Of a stretch of DNA of 11,383 nt, positions 1 through 8,737 are shown in pieces. Location of the stretch: the NCBI GenBank assembly GCA_002270565.1, contig NQMI01000299.1, positions 6,344-17,726 of the forward strand. Reading direction: 5' to 3'. Positions within the stretch are counted from its first letter, which is position 1. Every line of letters starts with the position of its first letter. The notes under the pieces were generated by a model. The model ran no database searches. It was not told the DNA's origin and saw nothing but the letters and a program-made list of their open reading frames with translations. Made by a program: the position numbers and the translations under genes. Source of the stretch: Stenocarpella maydis. Lineage: Eukaryota; Ascomycota; Sordariomycetes; Diaporthales; Diaporthaceae.

Positions 1-2
1 CT

Positions 3-1022
3 ATAGAAGCATGCAACATTTAGTACTACTATTGCCCAACCCAATATCATATAATATTAGATAATATCTTAAATATAGTATTTAATAGGGTAACCAGATA
101 TTATAATAATAACTTAAAAGGGAAAACTAAAGAGGGGCCTAATTGGTTAAACTAGGGCTTTATTATACCTAGTTTACCTATATCAGGGAATTAGCATGCT
201 AAACCTTTAGGTACTATATCTAAGGGCAAGAGAGTTTTAGGTAATATAGGCGGTTGGGATCTATTAAACCTTCTTAATACTAGTCCTTTATATCCCTTCT
301 AAGGAAATAAGCCCTAATTAGATACTATTAAATCTAATTAAAATGAATTTCTAAGGCCTAAGGATATAAATCCCTTAGTAGCTTTTCTAGGAATATATGG
401 TTAGGCTAGAGGTTCTATACTTTACTACTGAATTAGGTATGCTAGAAGGGGGTCTAAGATATAGCTGAGGTAATGGAGTTAGCTTGGTATAGAGATTAGA
501 CTAGCCTTGCATATACTTGCTCTTATTGCTACTGGGTTAACTGTAGGCAACTCGGGAGGGTAAATCTGGCCTTTGTATAATAGCAAAATCCTCTATTAAG
601 AGTAAGAGGGCGCTATAGCTCTAATCAGAATTAAATGGTATCAGAAGTATAAAGATTCACTCCCCTGAAGTGGCTAACAACCTTATAAATAAAATAAAGA
701 ATCTAGGCCTAAAAGCTAAGGAACTTTATAATGGCTAAAGAAACCTTATTAGCTAAAGAAACCCATATTTAATTTATGGGGTAGATACTAGTGAAAACGG
801 GCCTAGAGGGGAGAGCGAGAGGATAAAACCTTTATATACATAAAAAGGCACACGTTCTGCTAGAGCCCTGATTAAGTAACCACCTTAAGAGGAGCATGGA
901 AGGCAAGAAGAGGAGCCCCTAATGCGATAGGAGAGTTATGAGGGGAATAGAGGGTGCCAAAAAAGAGAGGCAGAAAAAGAGGGCATAAGAAATAGTTTCA
1001 CAATATATATGTATATATCTAA
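3..1022 (+). pseudogene. Unrecognised single-frame coding remnant (ghost ORF A)
   Basis: I do not recognise the family. Reading from position 3, one plus-strand frame runs about 340 codons with no frame change. It is broken by many TAA/TAG and a few TGA codons. The stops sit where glutamine (CAA/CAG) or tryptophan would fit, as expected from RIP. The C-terminal part is strongly basic, and residues encoded at 960-992 read KKRGRKRGHKK, similar to an AT-hook or nuclear-localisation stretch. The left end is cut by the window. The last stop at 1020-1022 could be natural or a mutated Gln, and the frame stays fairly open to about 1130. It converges on the minus-strand remnant that ends at 1112. The coding claim rests on frame continuity and on the type of stop codons, not on homology. 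Confidence 0.5.
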
Positions 1023-1111
1023 TAGATACAAATTCACAGGGTATAAAAAGATTAATTTTCTAGGACTAGAAATTTCTCAAAAGCTATGCAGGAAGGCCCC
1101 TTCTTATAGCC

Positions 1112-3334
1112 TTAGAGGGAGGGGGGGGGGGATGCTAAGGCTGGTTTTTCTCCGGATTCCGAAACATGCTGATTCCCCTAGACCCTGAAATACACCCCTC
1201 TCCAGACCATTATAAAGAATAAGCAATAGTCCGCTTGAAATAACCAAAATTACTTTCCTCCTTTAATTAGATAAGCCACCCGAATTCAGCTCTATTAGAC
1301 CCTTCGTAGCTCTCAATTCCTAGCCTGCTTATCCCTACTCTCATTCTACTATAGCACATTTGGTTTACAATCCTTCTCCTCTCGCTCAGCTGCCTTTTTA
1401 TAAGCCCAGGATTAATAGCTATTACTAATTACTAGTATAAGAACCCAGTAATTCGCTTCCTTAGTCCCTACCTACTTACTTGCATTCCGGTTATACTCCT
1501 AAATCATTATAATTCTTATTACAGTAGGCAATAAGCAATATAGTAGCAGTATAGCCGGAATAGAGGATAGAGATAATAATAAAGACCTTAAGATACCCAA
1601 TCACTTAGGGGTTATCCCACCTATATTTATATTTCCTCTTAGGGATATATTCCTAATGCTTGCTTCTAATATCTGCTGCAAAAGAAGTTTAATAAGGTTA
1701 CCCTATAGCATTCCAGCCCTACTTTAATTAGGCATCTATAAAGCAGTTCTTACTTCACTTAGTATCCTAAGACCATCTTCTCTATATATTCATGCCCCAT
1801 CTGCCTAAGGCAGAAGCTCAGGTGTCTTAAATGGGTCCTTATAAAGTCCAAGCCTAGATATTATGATCAGATCCTTCACAGCTACACCAGATATCTTAAA
1901 TATTAGGATAGGTAGCTAGTTCTTCAAACTATTAGGGGCAACAGGAGTTTTGCTTGCCCTAGAAGTCCGGATGTTAGTAGGCCTTAAAAGATCAGCCTTA
2001 TTAAATCTCACTATAAGGAAGCCTAGCAGATTTTATCCTAATTCTAATCCTATACCAAGTATAGCACAATACTTAGTCTCCCCCTTATTCATCCCTAAGA
2101 TATTAGCTTAAGAGTACACAACATTCTTTCCTACTACAAGCCTCTCATACTTATCATAACTAATAACTGGAGTATTCTAGATGCCCCTAATCAGATGCCC
2201 GGATCTATTGATTTCCGATTAGATAGCAAAACCCCAGATAAGAGCCAAGGCTTTCTTAGCGAGCAAGCTAGGAGGGGCGGATTCAAGCAGCCTAATCTTA
2301 ATCCAGTCTCCAAACTCCCAGCCATTCTTTCTACAATTTTCTTAGAAGAAAAAGGCAATATAGGTGGCCATAAGGAGTCTATAGGCAGTTAATCCCAGCT
2401 GCAGCGTGACCTTCACTTAGACTGCCATACATACCTATTTTGAGAATCCTTTAGATAGCCTAAGGGTAAGGAAGTATATAATGCAATCCCTTATATAGGG
2501 GTATATCCTATCACAAGTTCTCTAATTAGGATAAGTGTTAATTATACCAAGTCATTTAGTATCCCTATTAAAGATACTCAATACCTAATGGCCTAGGGTA
2601 TACATAACTTGGATAATGAACCTCTAGCTGTCCTTTAGTAAGTAGTATCTCTATAATCTAGGGGGTTCTCTATTAATATTATAGGTTATAAGCACCATAA
2701 AGACCAGGTCGCTAAAATTAATTAGCTGCCAATTAATAAGCCCCAGAACATAATCAGTATGCAGGCATGCCTCTTGAGCTAGGAAACCTTCTGCATTATA
2801 AAGGGTTATAAGGAAGTTGCTATAGTAAGTACCAAACAGGTTCTTCTGCCCAGGGGGGTCTCTAAACTAAGGATAGGGATTAATGCCCTTAAAATATATA
2901 TCTACTACCCGCTGCATATAATTACTATGCCCCCATTTTTGGTTCTAAAAGAATAGTAGTTATACTAAAAGGTTTAATATATTAAAAGCTTAGGAGAGTG
3001 CCAACCTATTATTAAGGATTCTAGTTTTAAATGGGTCTTATATTAAGTTTGCACTAGCTTCATGATCCCAGTTTCCTTAATTGTGGATATCATATAGGTT
3101 GGGAAATCTTAGCTGCTATGCAAGGTTGATATTATTAAAATTTATAATGAAGGGTAATGCTGAAAGTCATGCTTTGAGGCCAACCTAATTAGAAGGGTCT
3201 GGGTACTTAATAGTAGGTATGGGGGCATTAGGATTATTTATAGGGCTAACTTAGCCTTTTGGACTATTGATGGCTGTAAACTGGATTAATAGGGATCCCT
3301 TCTTCTTTCCCTTACCTTTCTTTATTGTTTGCTA
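1112..3334 (-). pseudogene. Large unrecognised single-frame coding remnant (ghost ORF B)
   Basis: I do not recognise the product. One minus-strand frame can be followed from about 3334 down to a TAA at 1112-1114, roughly 740 codons, without any insertion or deletion that changes frame. The interruptions are mostly TAA/TAG at positions compatible with Gln, with rare TGA. The N-terminal part is lysine- and glycine-rich (KKGKGKKKG near 3290-3325). The middle, near 2600-2830, is hydrophobic and tryptophan/tyrosine-bearing (for example NLFGTYYSNFLITLYNAEGF). The C-terminal part is charged and helical-looking (KKAAEREEKDCKPN near 1380). I saw no reverse transcriptase YxDD, no GKS/T nucleotide-binding loop, no zinc finger and no clear DDE triad. 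It may be a transposon-encoded protein or a duplicated host gene. The start is not determinable, because ATG can become ATA under RIP. Confidence 0.55.
1121..1131. repeat. Homopolymer G11 tract
   Basis: Eleven consecutive G on the plus strand sit in the gap between two convergent ghost ORFs. Read on the minus strand, the tract encodes a short proline run just before the TAA at 1112-1114 of the neighbouring remnant. It is a likely spot for sequencing length error or slippage. Confidence 0.85.
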
Positions 3335-3881
3335 GCTTAAGGAAGATATCTTTCTAATCAGTTGGACTAGGGAAAAGGGTGCTAAGGCAAGGAGAAATTA
3401 GGTAATAGAGGGGAAGTAATGAGTTTTAAGGGTAGAGGTTGATGGTTGCAGTAGCTTTTAAGTCTTAATGATGCAAATTATGCTGCGCTAATCAGAGATC
3501 AGCCAAGGTATAGTAGTTATAGAAGAAGTAGTTAGGTTGGAGGTTATAGCAGAAAGGTAGGCTTTTATCAGAAGGGGAGCCTTAAGATAGGTAAATTACT
3601 TAAGCTAGTAAATCACTCAACTTCCTTCCCTTTTCTGCCAGGTAGCAACCTTTACTACTTTAAATGCTTCTAATAAGAAGTCCCCTCTCTAACTTTTTAT
3701 ATTTAAAGTTACTTTCCCCCTATTAATTTTTTCTTTAACTTCCCCCTAATAGCATTATCAACTATTAATCATTAATCTCATCATTAAATTATTAAGCCTC
3801 TCTAATCAGATAAGCTTCACTATTGCTATATCTTCTCCTCTTTAACCAAGCCAAGAAGAGAAGGAAAAGGGTAAGGAGTAA
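3335..3881. other. Gap without a recognised gene
   Basis: This stretch separates the divergent remnants at 1112-3334 (-) and 3882-4709 (+). About 3600-3840 is pyrimidine-rich on the plus strand, with T and C runs. A short open stretch from 3753 to 3842 lies in the same plus frame as the downstream ORF, followed by TAA at 3843 and 3879. It may be a degraded N-terminus or leader of that ORF. Nothing else is supported. Confidence 0.5.
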
Positions 3882-4709
3882 TTGTTTCCTATCATTAAGG
3901 TCTTCAAAACATATAATCCTCCTCCTATCCATAAAGAGAGCATTTGCACTTATTTTCAGCTAAATGCAATCCTTTTACGAAACCAGGTCTATAAATCACT
4001 ACTTTACAAGGCCTTTATAATAAATATTAAGATATATAACCTCAAGGGCAGAGGTAAGGGTCTTTATATCCTATAGACCCTCTCCTCAACACACAAATCT
4101 AAGCTGCTCAAACTATTCTTTCCCTTCCTAAAAGCCCCAAAGACTCACAAGTACCTGCAATCTCGCCTCAGCACTCTAATCAAAGGAGGTCCAAACAACA
4201 TTTTTATTAAGCACACAAATGGTAGCCCTTATAAGAAGTACATATCTCAACTATACCAGGGGAATGACCTTCATCAGGGCCCGGCTCTCCTTATCGCCTT
4301 CTTTAATCATCACAACACAAACCCATGCAACTATTACATGCAACAGATAGGGGCCAACTACAACCAAACAACTCTCCAAGGCATCATCCCCATCATAATC
4401 CCTTTCTTTAAGTACCAATCGCTCCAAGGATTTCAAGATAACACTTATGCCAATTATATCTACCATATCAAGGGTTACCTTTACAATTTCAAGATACCAA
4501 AGATTTCCAAGAGCAGTTACAACTACATCACCAACACACATCCCAATCTAATCAATAAGCCTCCAAATATACCTCCTTCAGAGCTCTCGCTAGGCAAGTA
4601 CACTAAGGCAGCCACTAAGATAGAATATAAGGAAACTCGCGCAAATACTATAGGCAAGATCACCAAACATATGCCCAGGAAGTTCAAGTACAAGCCCACA
4701 GATCTCTAG
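3882..4709 (+). pseudogene. Unrecognised ORF with one-strand mutation pattern
   Basis: The family is not recognised. One frame runs from 3882 to TAG at 4707-4709, about 275 codons, with a single internal stop (TAG, 4074-4076). The 210 codons after it are fully open. Codon choice is strongly coding-like: AAG for Lys, and ATC, AAC, TAC and TTC preferred. Composition is abnormal. By hand count the 210 residues contain no Val and no Trp, only six Asp plus Glu, but over 40 Asn plus Lys and many Ile, Tyr and Thr. There are about 80 CpA against about 8 TpG. Codons beginning with G follow a purine-ending codon in about 20 of 25 cases. Together these suggest G-to-A change after pyrimidines on this strand, with its own cytosines spared. 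The internal TAG may therefore be a former TGG. No ATG start is visible, and upstream TAA codons lie at 3843 and 3879. It may be a host gene copy or an accessory ORF of a mobile element. Confidence 0.6.
4251..4541 (-). other. Antisense open frame, judged a shadow
   Basis: An open minus-strand frame of 96 codons lies entirely opposite the 3882-4709 ORF. Its openness is explained by the near absence of TpG on the plus strand and by that gene's codon pattern. Its Val and Asp richness mirrors the Asn, Ile and Tyr codons on the other strand. I do not support it as a gene and list it only so a reader will not rediscover it. Confidence 0.7.
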
Positions 4710-4868
4710 TTATAATCATAAGGTAATCAGAAGGGTTAAGCAAGGCTGGAATGGATCCAGTTTTTCAGGTTGCTAATTACTTCTTTTAGTAGTAAATTAA
4801 GAACCAATGATTTTTATCTCACATATAGTCCCAAGAGAAGTACACTTATCTGATTAGAGATATAATAT

Positions 4869-4907
4869 TATCTTAACTTTTTTATATCTTAACTTTTTTA
4901 TATCTTA
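4869..4907. repeat. 16-bp direct tandem duplication at the end of pol
   Basis: The unit tatcttaactttttta occurs at 4869-4884 and again at 4885-4900, followed by a 7-base partial copy. It straddles the end of the pol reading frame (TAA at 4898-4900 on the minus strand). On that strand it is purine-rich, with runs of A, so it could include a decayed polypurine tract region, but this is only a suggestion. Confidence 0.8.
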
Positions 4908-6057
4908 TCCCAGAATTCATATTCCTTCAGCTTAGGGTTATTAGGGTTAACAAGCAGAATGTCCACATACAGTATTATCCTATAAGTCTAATCAGCTAAA
5001 TCCAATAAGTCCAAATCATATAAGCTATCTATATCTAAGTATGCCTATACTTAAGGAACTATCCAGCCAGAAAGAGACCAGTCTTAGTACTAATTATCAT
5101 TATCCTAATCAGGGGTGATAAAACAGAGTATATTATCTAGCGTATCTAGGAAGATATTATATCCGGCTACCTCTAATAGCTTCCTCCCGGTTTATTAACT
5201 TTTAGGAGGGTTATCCTCCTAAAGAAAAAGCACCTCCAGCTCCCAAATTCCCCTCTTATAGATAAATTTCTTTAGGCGCATTAGGGGATAGGTCCCATTA
5301 ATAGGGATCCCATCAGGGGTCCTTAGCTTATATACATTATTAAGCTTAATAGCATCAATAATATAAGGCCTAAACTATTAATATATCAGCTTCCAGAACA
5401 ATAAATAATTAGATTTCCTCTGCTCATCTACAACCAGCACAAGGTTATCTTTTATAAGAGGCTCAGGTCTATAGAATCCCTAGTGGGTATCTCTAGCTGC
5501 TGCCTTTCTTCTTTACTTAGCAACTAACTCCTAAGCATACAGGATATCTTATTTTAGATCTAGTAATAAGCATAATCAACATTCTAATACCTAATTAGAG
5601 GTTATATGGGGTAACCAGGCTTAAACCCGCTAGATAGGGATCTCCATTTCAATAAGCAATACCGGGTTAAATCCATAGAGCAGGTAGAACGGGCTTTTCT
5701 TATGCAACCACCTTAAGGATATCCAATCAATAAAGAGTGCATAAGAAAGGATCTTTCTCTATTTAGTCACACCCCCATCCAGCATCTTTCCTAAGGCTAA
5801 TACAATATTAAAGTAGCTATATTCCACAATACTATTCGCCCTAAGATTATATACAGATATTCTAATCCAATATACCCTAAGGTATCTAAGGTATTTAGCA
5901 AAGTCTCCAAGGTTCTCAGGTCCCCCATCCACAACTACTAACATGGGCAAGCCCCATTTAAGTAGGAACTTATTAATAAAAAATTACTTAATATTCTTTA
6001 AGTTAGCAGCCCTAAGAGCCATTACCTCAGGCCATCCCATAAGGTTGCAACATCCTT
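4898..6057 (-). pseudogene. Gypsy pol remnant, integrase core and C-terminal domain
   Basis: This is the 3' part of pol in one frame. Integrase joins element cDNA to the host chromosome. After a fragment reading MGWPEVMALRAANLKNI (near 5995-6045) comes a VVDGGPEN block whose Asp codon is at 5927-5929. ANSIVEYS follows with its Glu at 5822-5824, that is D-x34-E, the spacing of the second and third DDE residues. Further on, KSPFYLLYGFNPVLLIEMEI (about 5640-5700) and ARDTH-stop-GFYRPEPLIKDNLVLV (about 5420-5500) match the conserved downstream region of fungal Gypsy integrases. An acidic tail follows to a TAA at 4898-4900. About ten or more TAA/TAG codons sit at Gln-like positions. The first catalytic Asp region is missing because of the adjacent insertion/deletion. 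No chromodomain was recognised. Confidence 0.85.
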
Positions 6058-6058
6058 C

Positions 6059-6059
6059 N
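6059..6059. other. Ambiguous base N at the left insertion edge
   Basis: A single N lies exactly where the integrase remnant stops and the GC-richer insert begins. Two further N occur at 8903 and 10376. The one here matters because it sits at a structural junction and could mark a misjoin. Confidence 0.95.
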
Positions 6060-6414
6060 CTAGCAAGGAGTTACCCTAGACTTGCGAGTCAGGCGATTTT
6101 CGCTAAGTACGCCCAGTGCGTGCGTGACGCAAGATGAGTTTGGTGGCCGTGAGTCGATTATTTTGGCCTGCATTTGCACCTTAATTCAGACCTCTGCATT
6201 ACCCTTATTTCTTACCCAAAAAGTATATGACTTAGTGCATTGGATAGCCTGATTTCTGAAGTTTGTATGTACTTAATTTGGGCATTGCTAGGGCTATGGT
6301 TGGCTGGCTGCTTGGAACCAAAGATGGTGTGTTGGAAGGGCGAATTTTCCGGCATTTGCAAATTTGCACCAGAGCCGACCGCAGCGTGCCCAGGGGTGAG
6401 ACGACGTCGGAGGG

Positions 6415-6421
6415 TATATAA
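6415..6421 (+). promoter_or_regulatory. TATA box of the LTR-like insert
   Basis: TATATAA lies in a GC-richer context (gagggtatataaggagg). About 60-120 bases downstream are free of any long ORF and run to the right edge of the insert, as in the U3-R arrangement of an LTR. Transcription would run rightward, opposite to the host Gypsy element. Confidence 0.5.
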
Positions 6422-6424
6422 GGA

Positions 6425-6440
6425 GGGCTTACAGAAGCCC
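6425..6440 (+). other. Small perfect hairpin downstream of the TATA box
   Basis: GGGCTT and AAGCCC form a 6-bp perfect stem around the 4-base loop ACAG, directly after the TATA box. If this block is an LTR, the hairpin lies close to the expected transcription start in U3/R. It may also be coincidental. Confidence 0.4.
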
Positions 6441-6546
6441 AACTTAATTCAATACAAAGTTGTCCAGACCATTGTCAATTGTCCGAATTCGCCTCAGAGC
6501 ACTACACTGCGACCCTGCCGAAACACACGCTGAACTGAATGCTATT

Positions 6547-8733
6547 TTATAGCACATATTCATCAGAAGAACATCCAGCAATTGCCTTTTCTATATCTAT
6601 ATATATCCCTTTCCAGTAGTATATTACTCTAATCCTGTAGTAAGTAGCATCCCTCCCTCTATAACTAAGGGGAGTATAAATATTCCTAATAATTCTTTTT
6701 CTTAAATTAGGGTTATCTATAACTCTCCTTTCAAGGAGGTCTTTCTTAGGTTCTCACTAAAGCACTCCTTCTCTAAGGGAAAACGCAAAAGCTTTCTTCT
6801 TAAAAGCCTTCTATTACCAATTAGAAAGGTAATCAGATAGAATATTGCAATAGAGGTAATCTACAATCCCCCTTAATTCCTTTAACTACTAATAACTATC
6901 TTCAAGTAATAACATCTAATTAGAAGGTATTAGAGCTATTATAGGGTTAAGAGAAGTATTATACTATTCCTTAATATCCCCTTTAATTTATCTATTTACC
7001 TTATCTAAAGAACCCAGAGGTTTTCTTAAGAGCGAGTTAGCAACTAAATTATTAACCCCTTTAACATACCTAATCATAAAGTCATATGTCCTAATTACAG
7101 CTAGCCATTAAGTAATATAGGCCCTAGGGACATCTAATGCTAACCCCTTTAGCTACTAAATAAGAATATTTAAGTTAGTCTCCAGGATGAAATGAACTCC
7201 ATATATATAGAACTAAAGCTGTCTAATTGCATAGAGTACAGCCTGATATTCACATTTTATTGCATTATAGAGCTTCTCAACAGTAGTCTATAAGCCACTC
7301 TTATACTAGACCAGATGATGAACCCCATCTTTTACCTATATTAAATAAGCACCCCAGCTGTCCAGGCTTATATCAATTATAAGGATAATCTCTCCCTCAT
7401 TATAATCAATATTCACAAGGTAGGGTTTTAAAGTAATTATTAACTTAAGGGCGTTTATAGCTTCCTAGCAGCTTTTAGTTCAGACAAATAGAGTACCCTT
7501 CTTCAGCAGGTTGAAGAGAGGATATAATATAATTCCATAAAAGGGCATCCAGATCCAGTAAAAGTTAATTAAGCTGAGAAATAATTAGAGCTAGCTAACA
7601 TTTTCACAGGTCTCCCACTCCTTAATCTTAATAATCTTCTTATCCGTAAGAGAGCAGCCCAAAGTCCTGCACATATAACCCATAATATTAGCCTGCTTTT
7701 TATACCATTTAGATTTAGCAGCATTAATCACACTACCAGCAAGCTCTATATTAAAAAGCACATCATTAAGGTTCTTAATATGCTCTATAATATACCTCTA
7801 TACCCCAAGAAGGTCATTAAGCTCCTAATTATTATAGGTGGACTCTAGCCCTTTTACTACAATATTATTAAGGAATGGGCGGCAGACCATTGGAATCAGG
7901 TTATAAAACAAGCAAACCATGCATCTCATAAACTATACTACTAAGTTTATAGCTCCTATAAGCAGCCCACACTATTAAAATAGCCCGATTAGAGTTGCAA
8001 AGGTGGTAATATTGCGGCTTTTCTCTTCCAGCTTAATCTAGTCATACCCTAAGAAAAAGTTCAAGAGCAATAGAACCTGATATATTGCAAACTCCTCAGC
8101 AAACTCATCGGCAGCTAGAGGAATAAAGGCATCTCTAATCATAACCTGATTAGCCTTAAAAACATTATTAATCAACTAATAGCCACTATCCTTCTTCTTA
8201 ATAAGAAACCACTAATTTCAATAGGGGGCATAAGATTCTTTAATTACACCCCTGGCTTCTCGCTCCCTTAACATTTTAATAGCAGTCTCCCTTAATGCTC
8301 TAGGGAGCTCAATAGTTTTCATCTAATATACCTAGTAAGGAACTATCTTAATGGACTAAGGAGGGGCAATATCTATGCTAATCTAGGAAACATAAGACCA
8401 GTCCTATGCAAGAGCTTCTTCCCTATTCTCCAGGAGGTAAGTAAACATCAACTTTTCCTAATTAAAGAGCCCATCACAGTTTCCCATAATAATATACTAA
8501 AGGCACTCTAGTGTTAATTACAACCCCCTCAGAATAAAGGAGAATCTAGATCTAATCTATAGGTTATATTTGCTTCCTCTACCAGCATTAATCAGATGCC
8601 TAACCCCAGCCTTATAGCTTAACTTCCAATTTACAGTTCCCTTAGGGATAGTGCTATTAGAGGGAAAGTTATTAATAGGGTGGACTTTTACCCTTACCCT
8701 TTTATATAGGGTCCTAATAGCTAGAGTGGTTAC
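6547..8733 (-). pseudogene. Gypsy pol remnant, RT, RNase H and integrase zinc region
   Basis: One frame runs over about 730 codons. RT copies element RNA into DNA. It starts near 8310 (IELPRALRETAIKMLRERE), continues through SYAPY, WFLIKKKDSGY and VMIRDAFIPLAADEFAEEFA, and reaches LNFFLGYD (8041-8061). The fingers-palm region IKLEEKSRNITTFATLIGLF follows, then CRPFLNNIVVKG, where the usual F-[IL]-D-D active site reads NN (7864-7869). RNase H spans about 7455-7020, with IILIIDISLDSWGAYL, YNAIKCEYQAVLYAIRQL and GVHFILETN. Its last Asp equivalent is Asn at 7174-7176. The integrase zinc-binding region (about 6680-6556) shows RGRDATYYRIRVIYYWKGIY. Its first His equivalent is Tyr (6661-6663), and the Cys pair is reduced to one clear Cys (6571-6573). 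Numerous TAA/TAG occur at Gln positions. The frame is cut off by the insert at the left. Confidence 0.88.
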
Positions 8734-8737
8734 CCCC
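8733..8737 (-). other. Gag-pol frame switch at a G5 run
   Basis: The gag frame reads ...SGLRKG into the run GGGGG (minus strand), and the pol frame resumes immediately after it with VTTLAIRTLYKRVRV. Pol is in +1 relative to gag. Gag's own frame meets a TAG about eight codons later. This is either a one-base length change in the run or a translational +1 shift site. Confidence 0.6.

Larger units (their letters stand above)
6059..6546 (+). mobile_element. Unmutated LTR-like insertion inside integrase
   Basis: This block differs sharply from its surroundings. It is GC-richer, has many CpG, and shows normal CpA and TpG, so it escaped the RIP seen on both sides. It has the layout of a solo LTR in plus orientation: upstream region, TATA box at 6415-6421, a short hairpin, then a putative R-U5 stretch. 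Its edges carry a 5-bp inverted repeat, TAGCA at 6061-6065 and TGCTA at 6540-6544. This would fit LTR ends of the TG...CA type if the outermost bases were altered (N and C at 6059-6060, TT at 6545-6546). No target-site duplication is visible. About 35-45 residues of integrase expected at this point are absent. Exact edges are uncertain, and an assembly join at the N is possible. Confidence 0.5.

Noticed and set aside
2195..2392. 65-codon plus-strand open frame
   Set aside because: It lies antisense within the long minus-strand ghost ORF B and has no coding features of its own.
1112..3334. RecQ-like telomere-linked helicase or tyrosine recombinase identity for ghost ORF B
   Set aside because: A faint resemblance around 2470-2680 was considered, but there is no GKS/T loop, no DEAH-like box and no convincing R...HxxR...Y set. 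I leave it unassigned.
4928..4952. TTAGGG-like pair resembling fungal telomere repeat
   Set aside because: Only two imperfect copies, and the stretch is explained as Asn-Pro codons in the pol frame on the minus strand.
5943..6137. 64-codon plus-strand open frame across the integrase/insert junction
   Set aside because: It spans two unrelated sequence blocks and an N, so it is a junction artefact.
6212..6442. 76-codon minus-strand open frame in the insert
   Set aside because: It overlaps the promoter-like region in antisense and shows no recognisable motif.
6240..6533. 97-codon plus-strand open frame in the insert
   Set aside because: It starts with TTG and runs through the TATA box and putative R-U5. 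No family resemblance, so it is more likely chance in a less AT-rich block.
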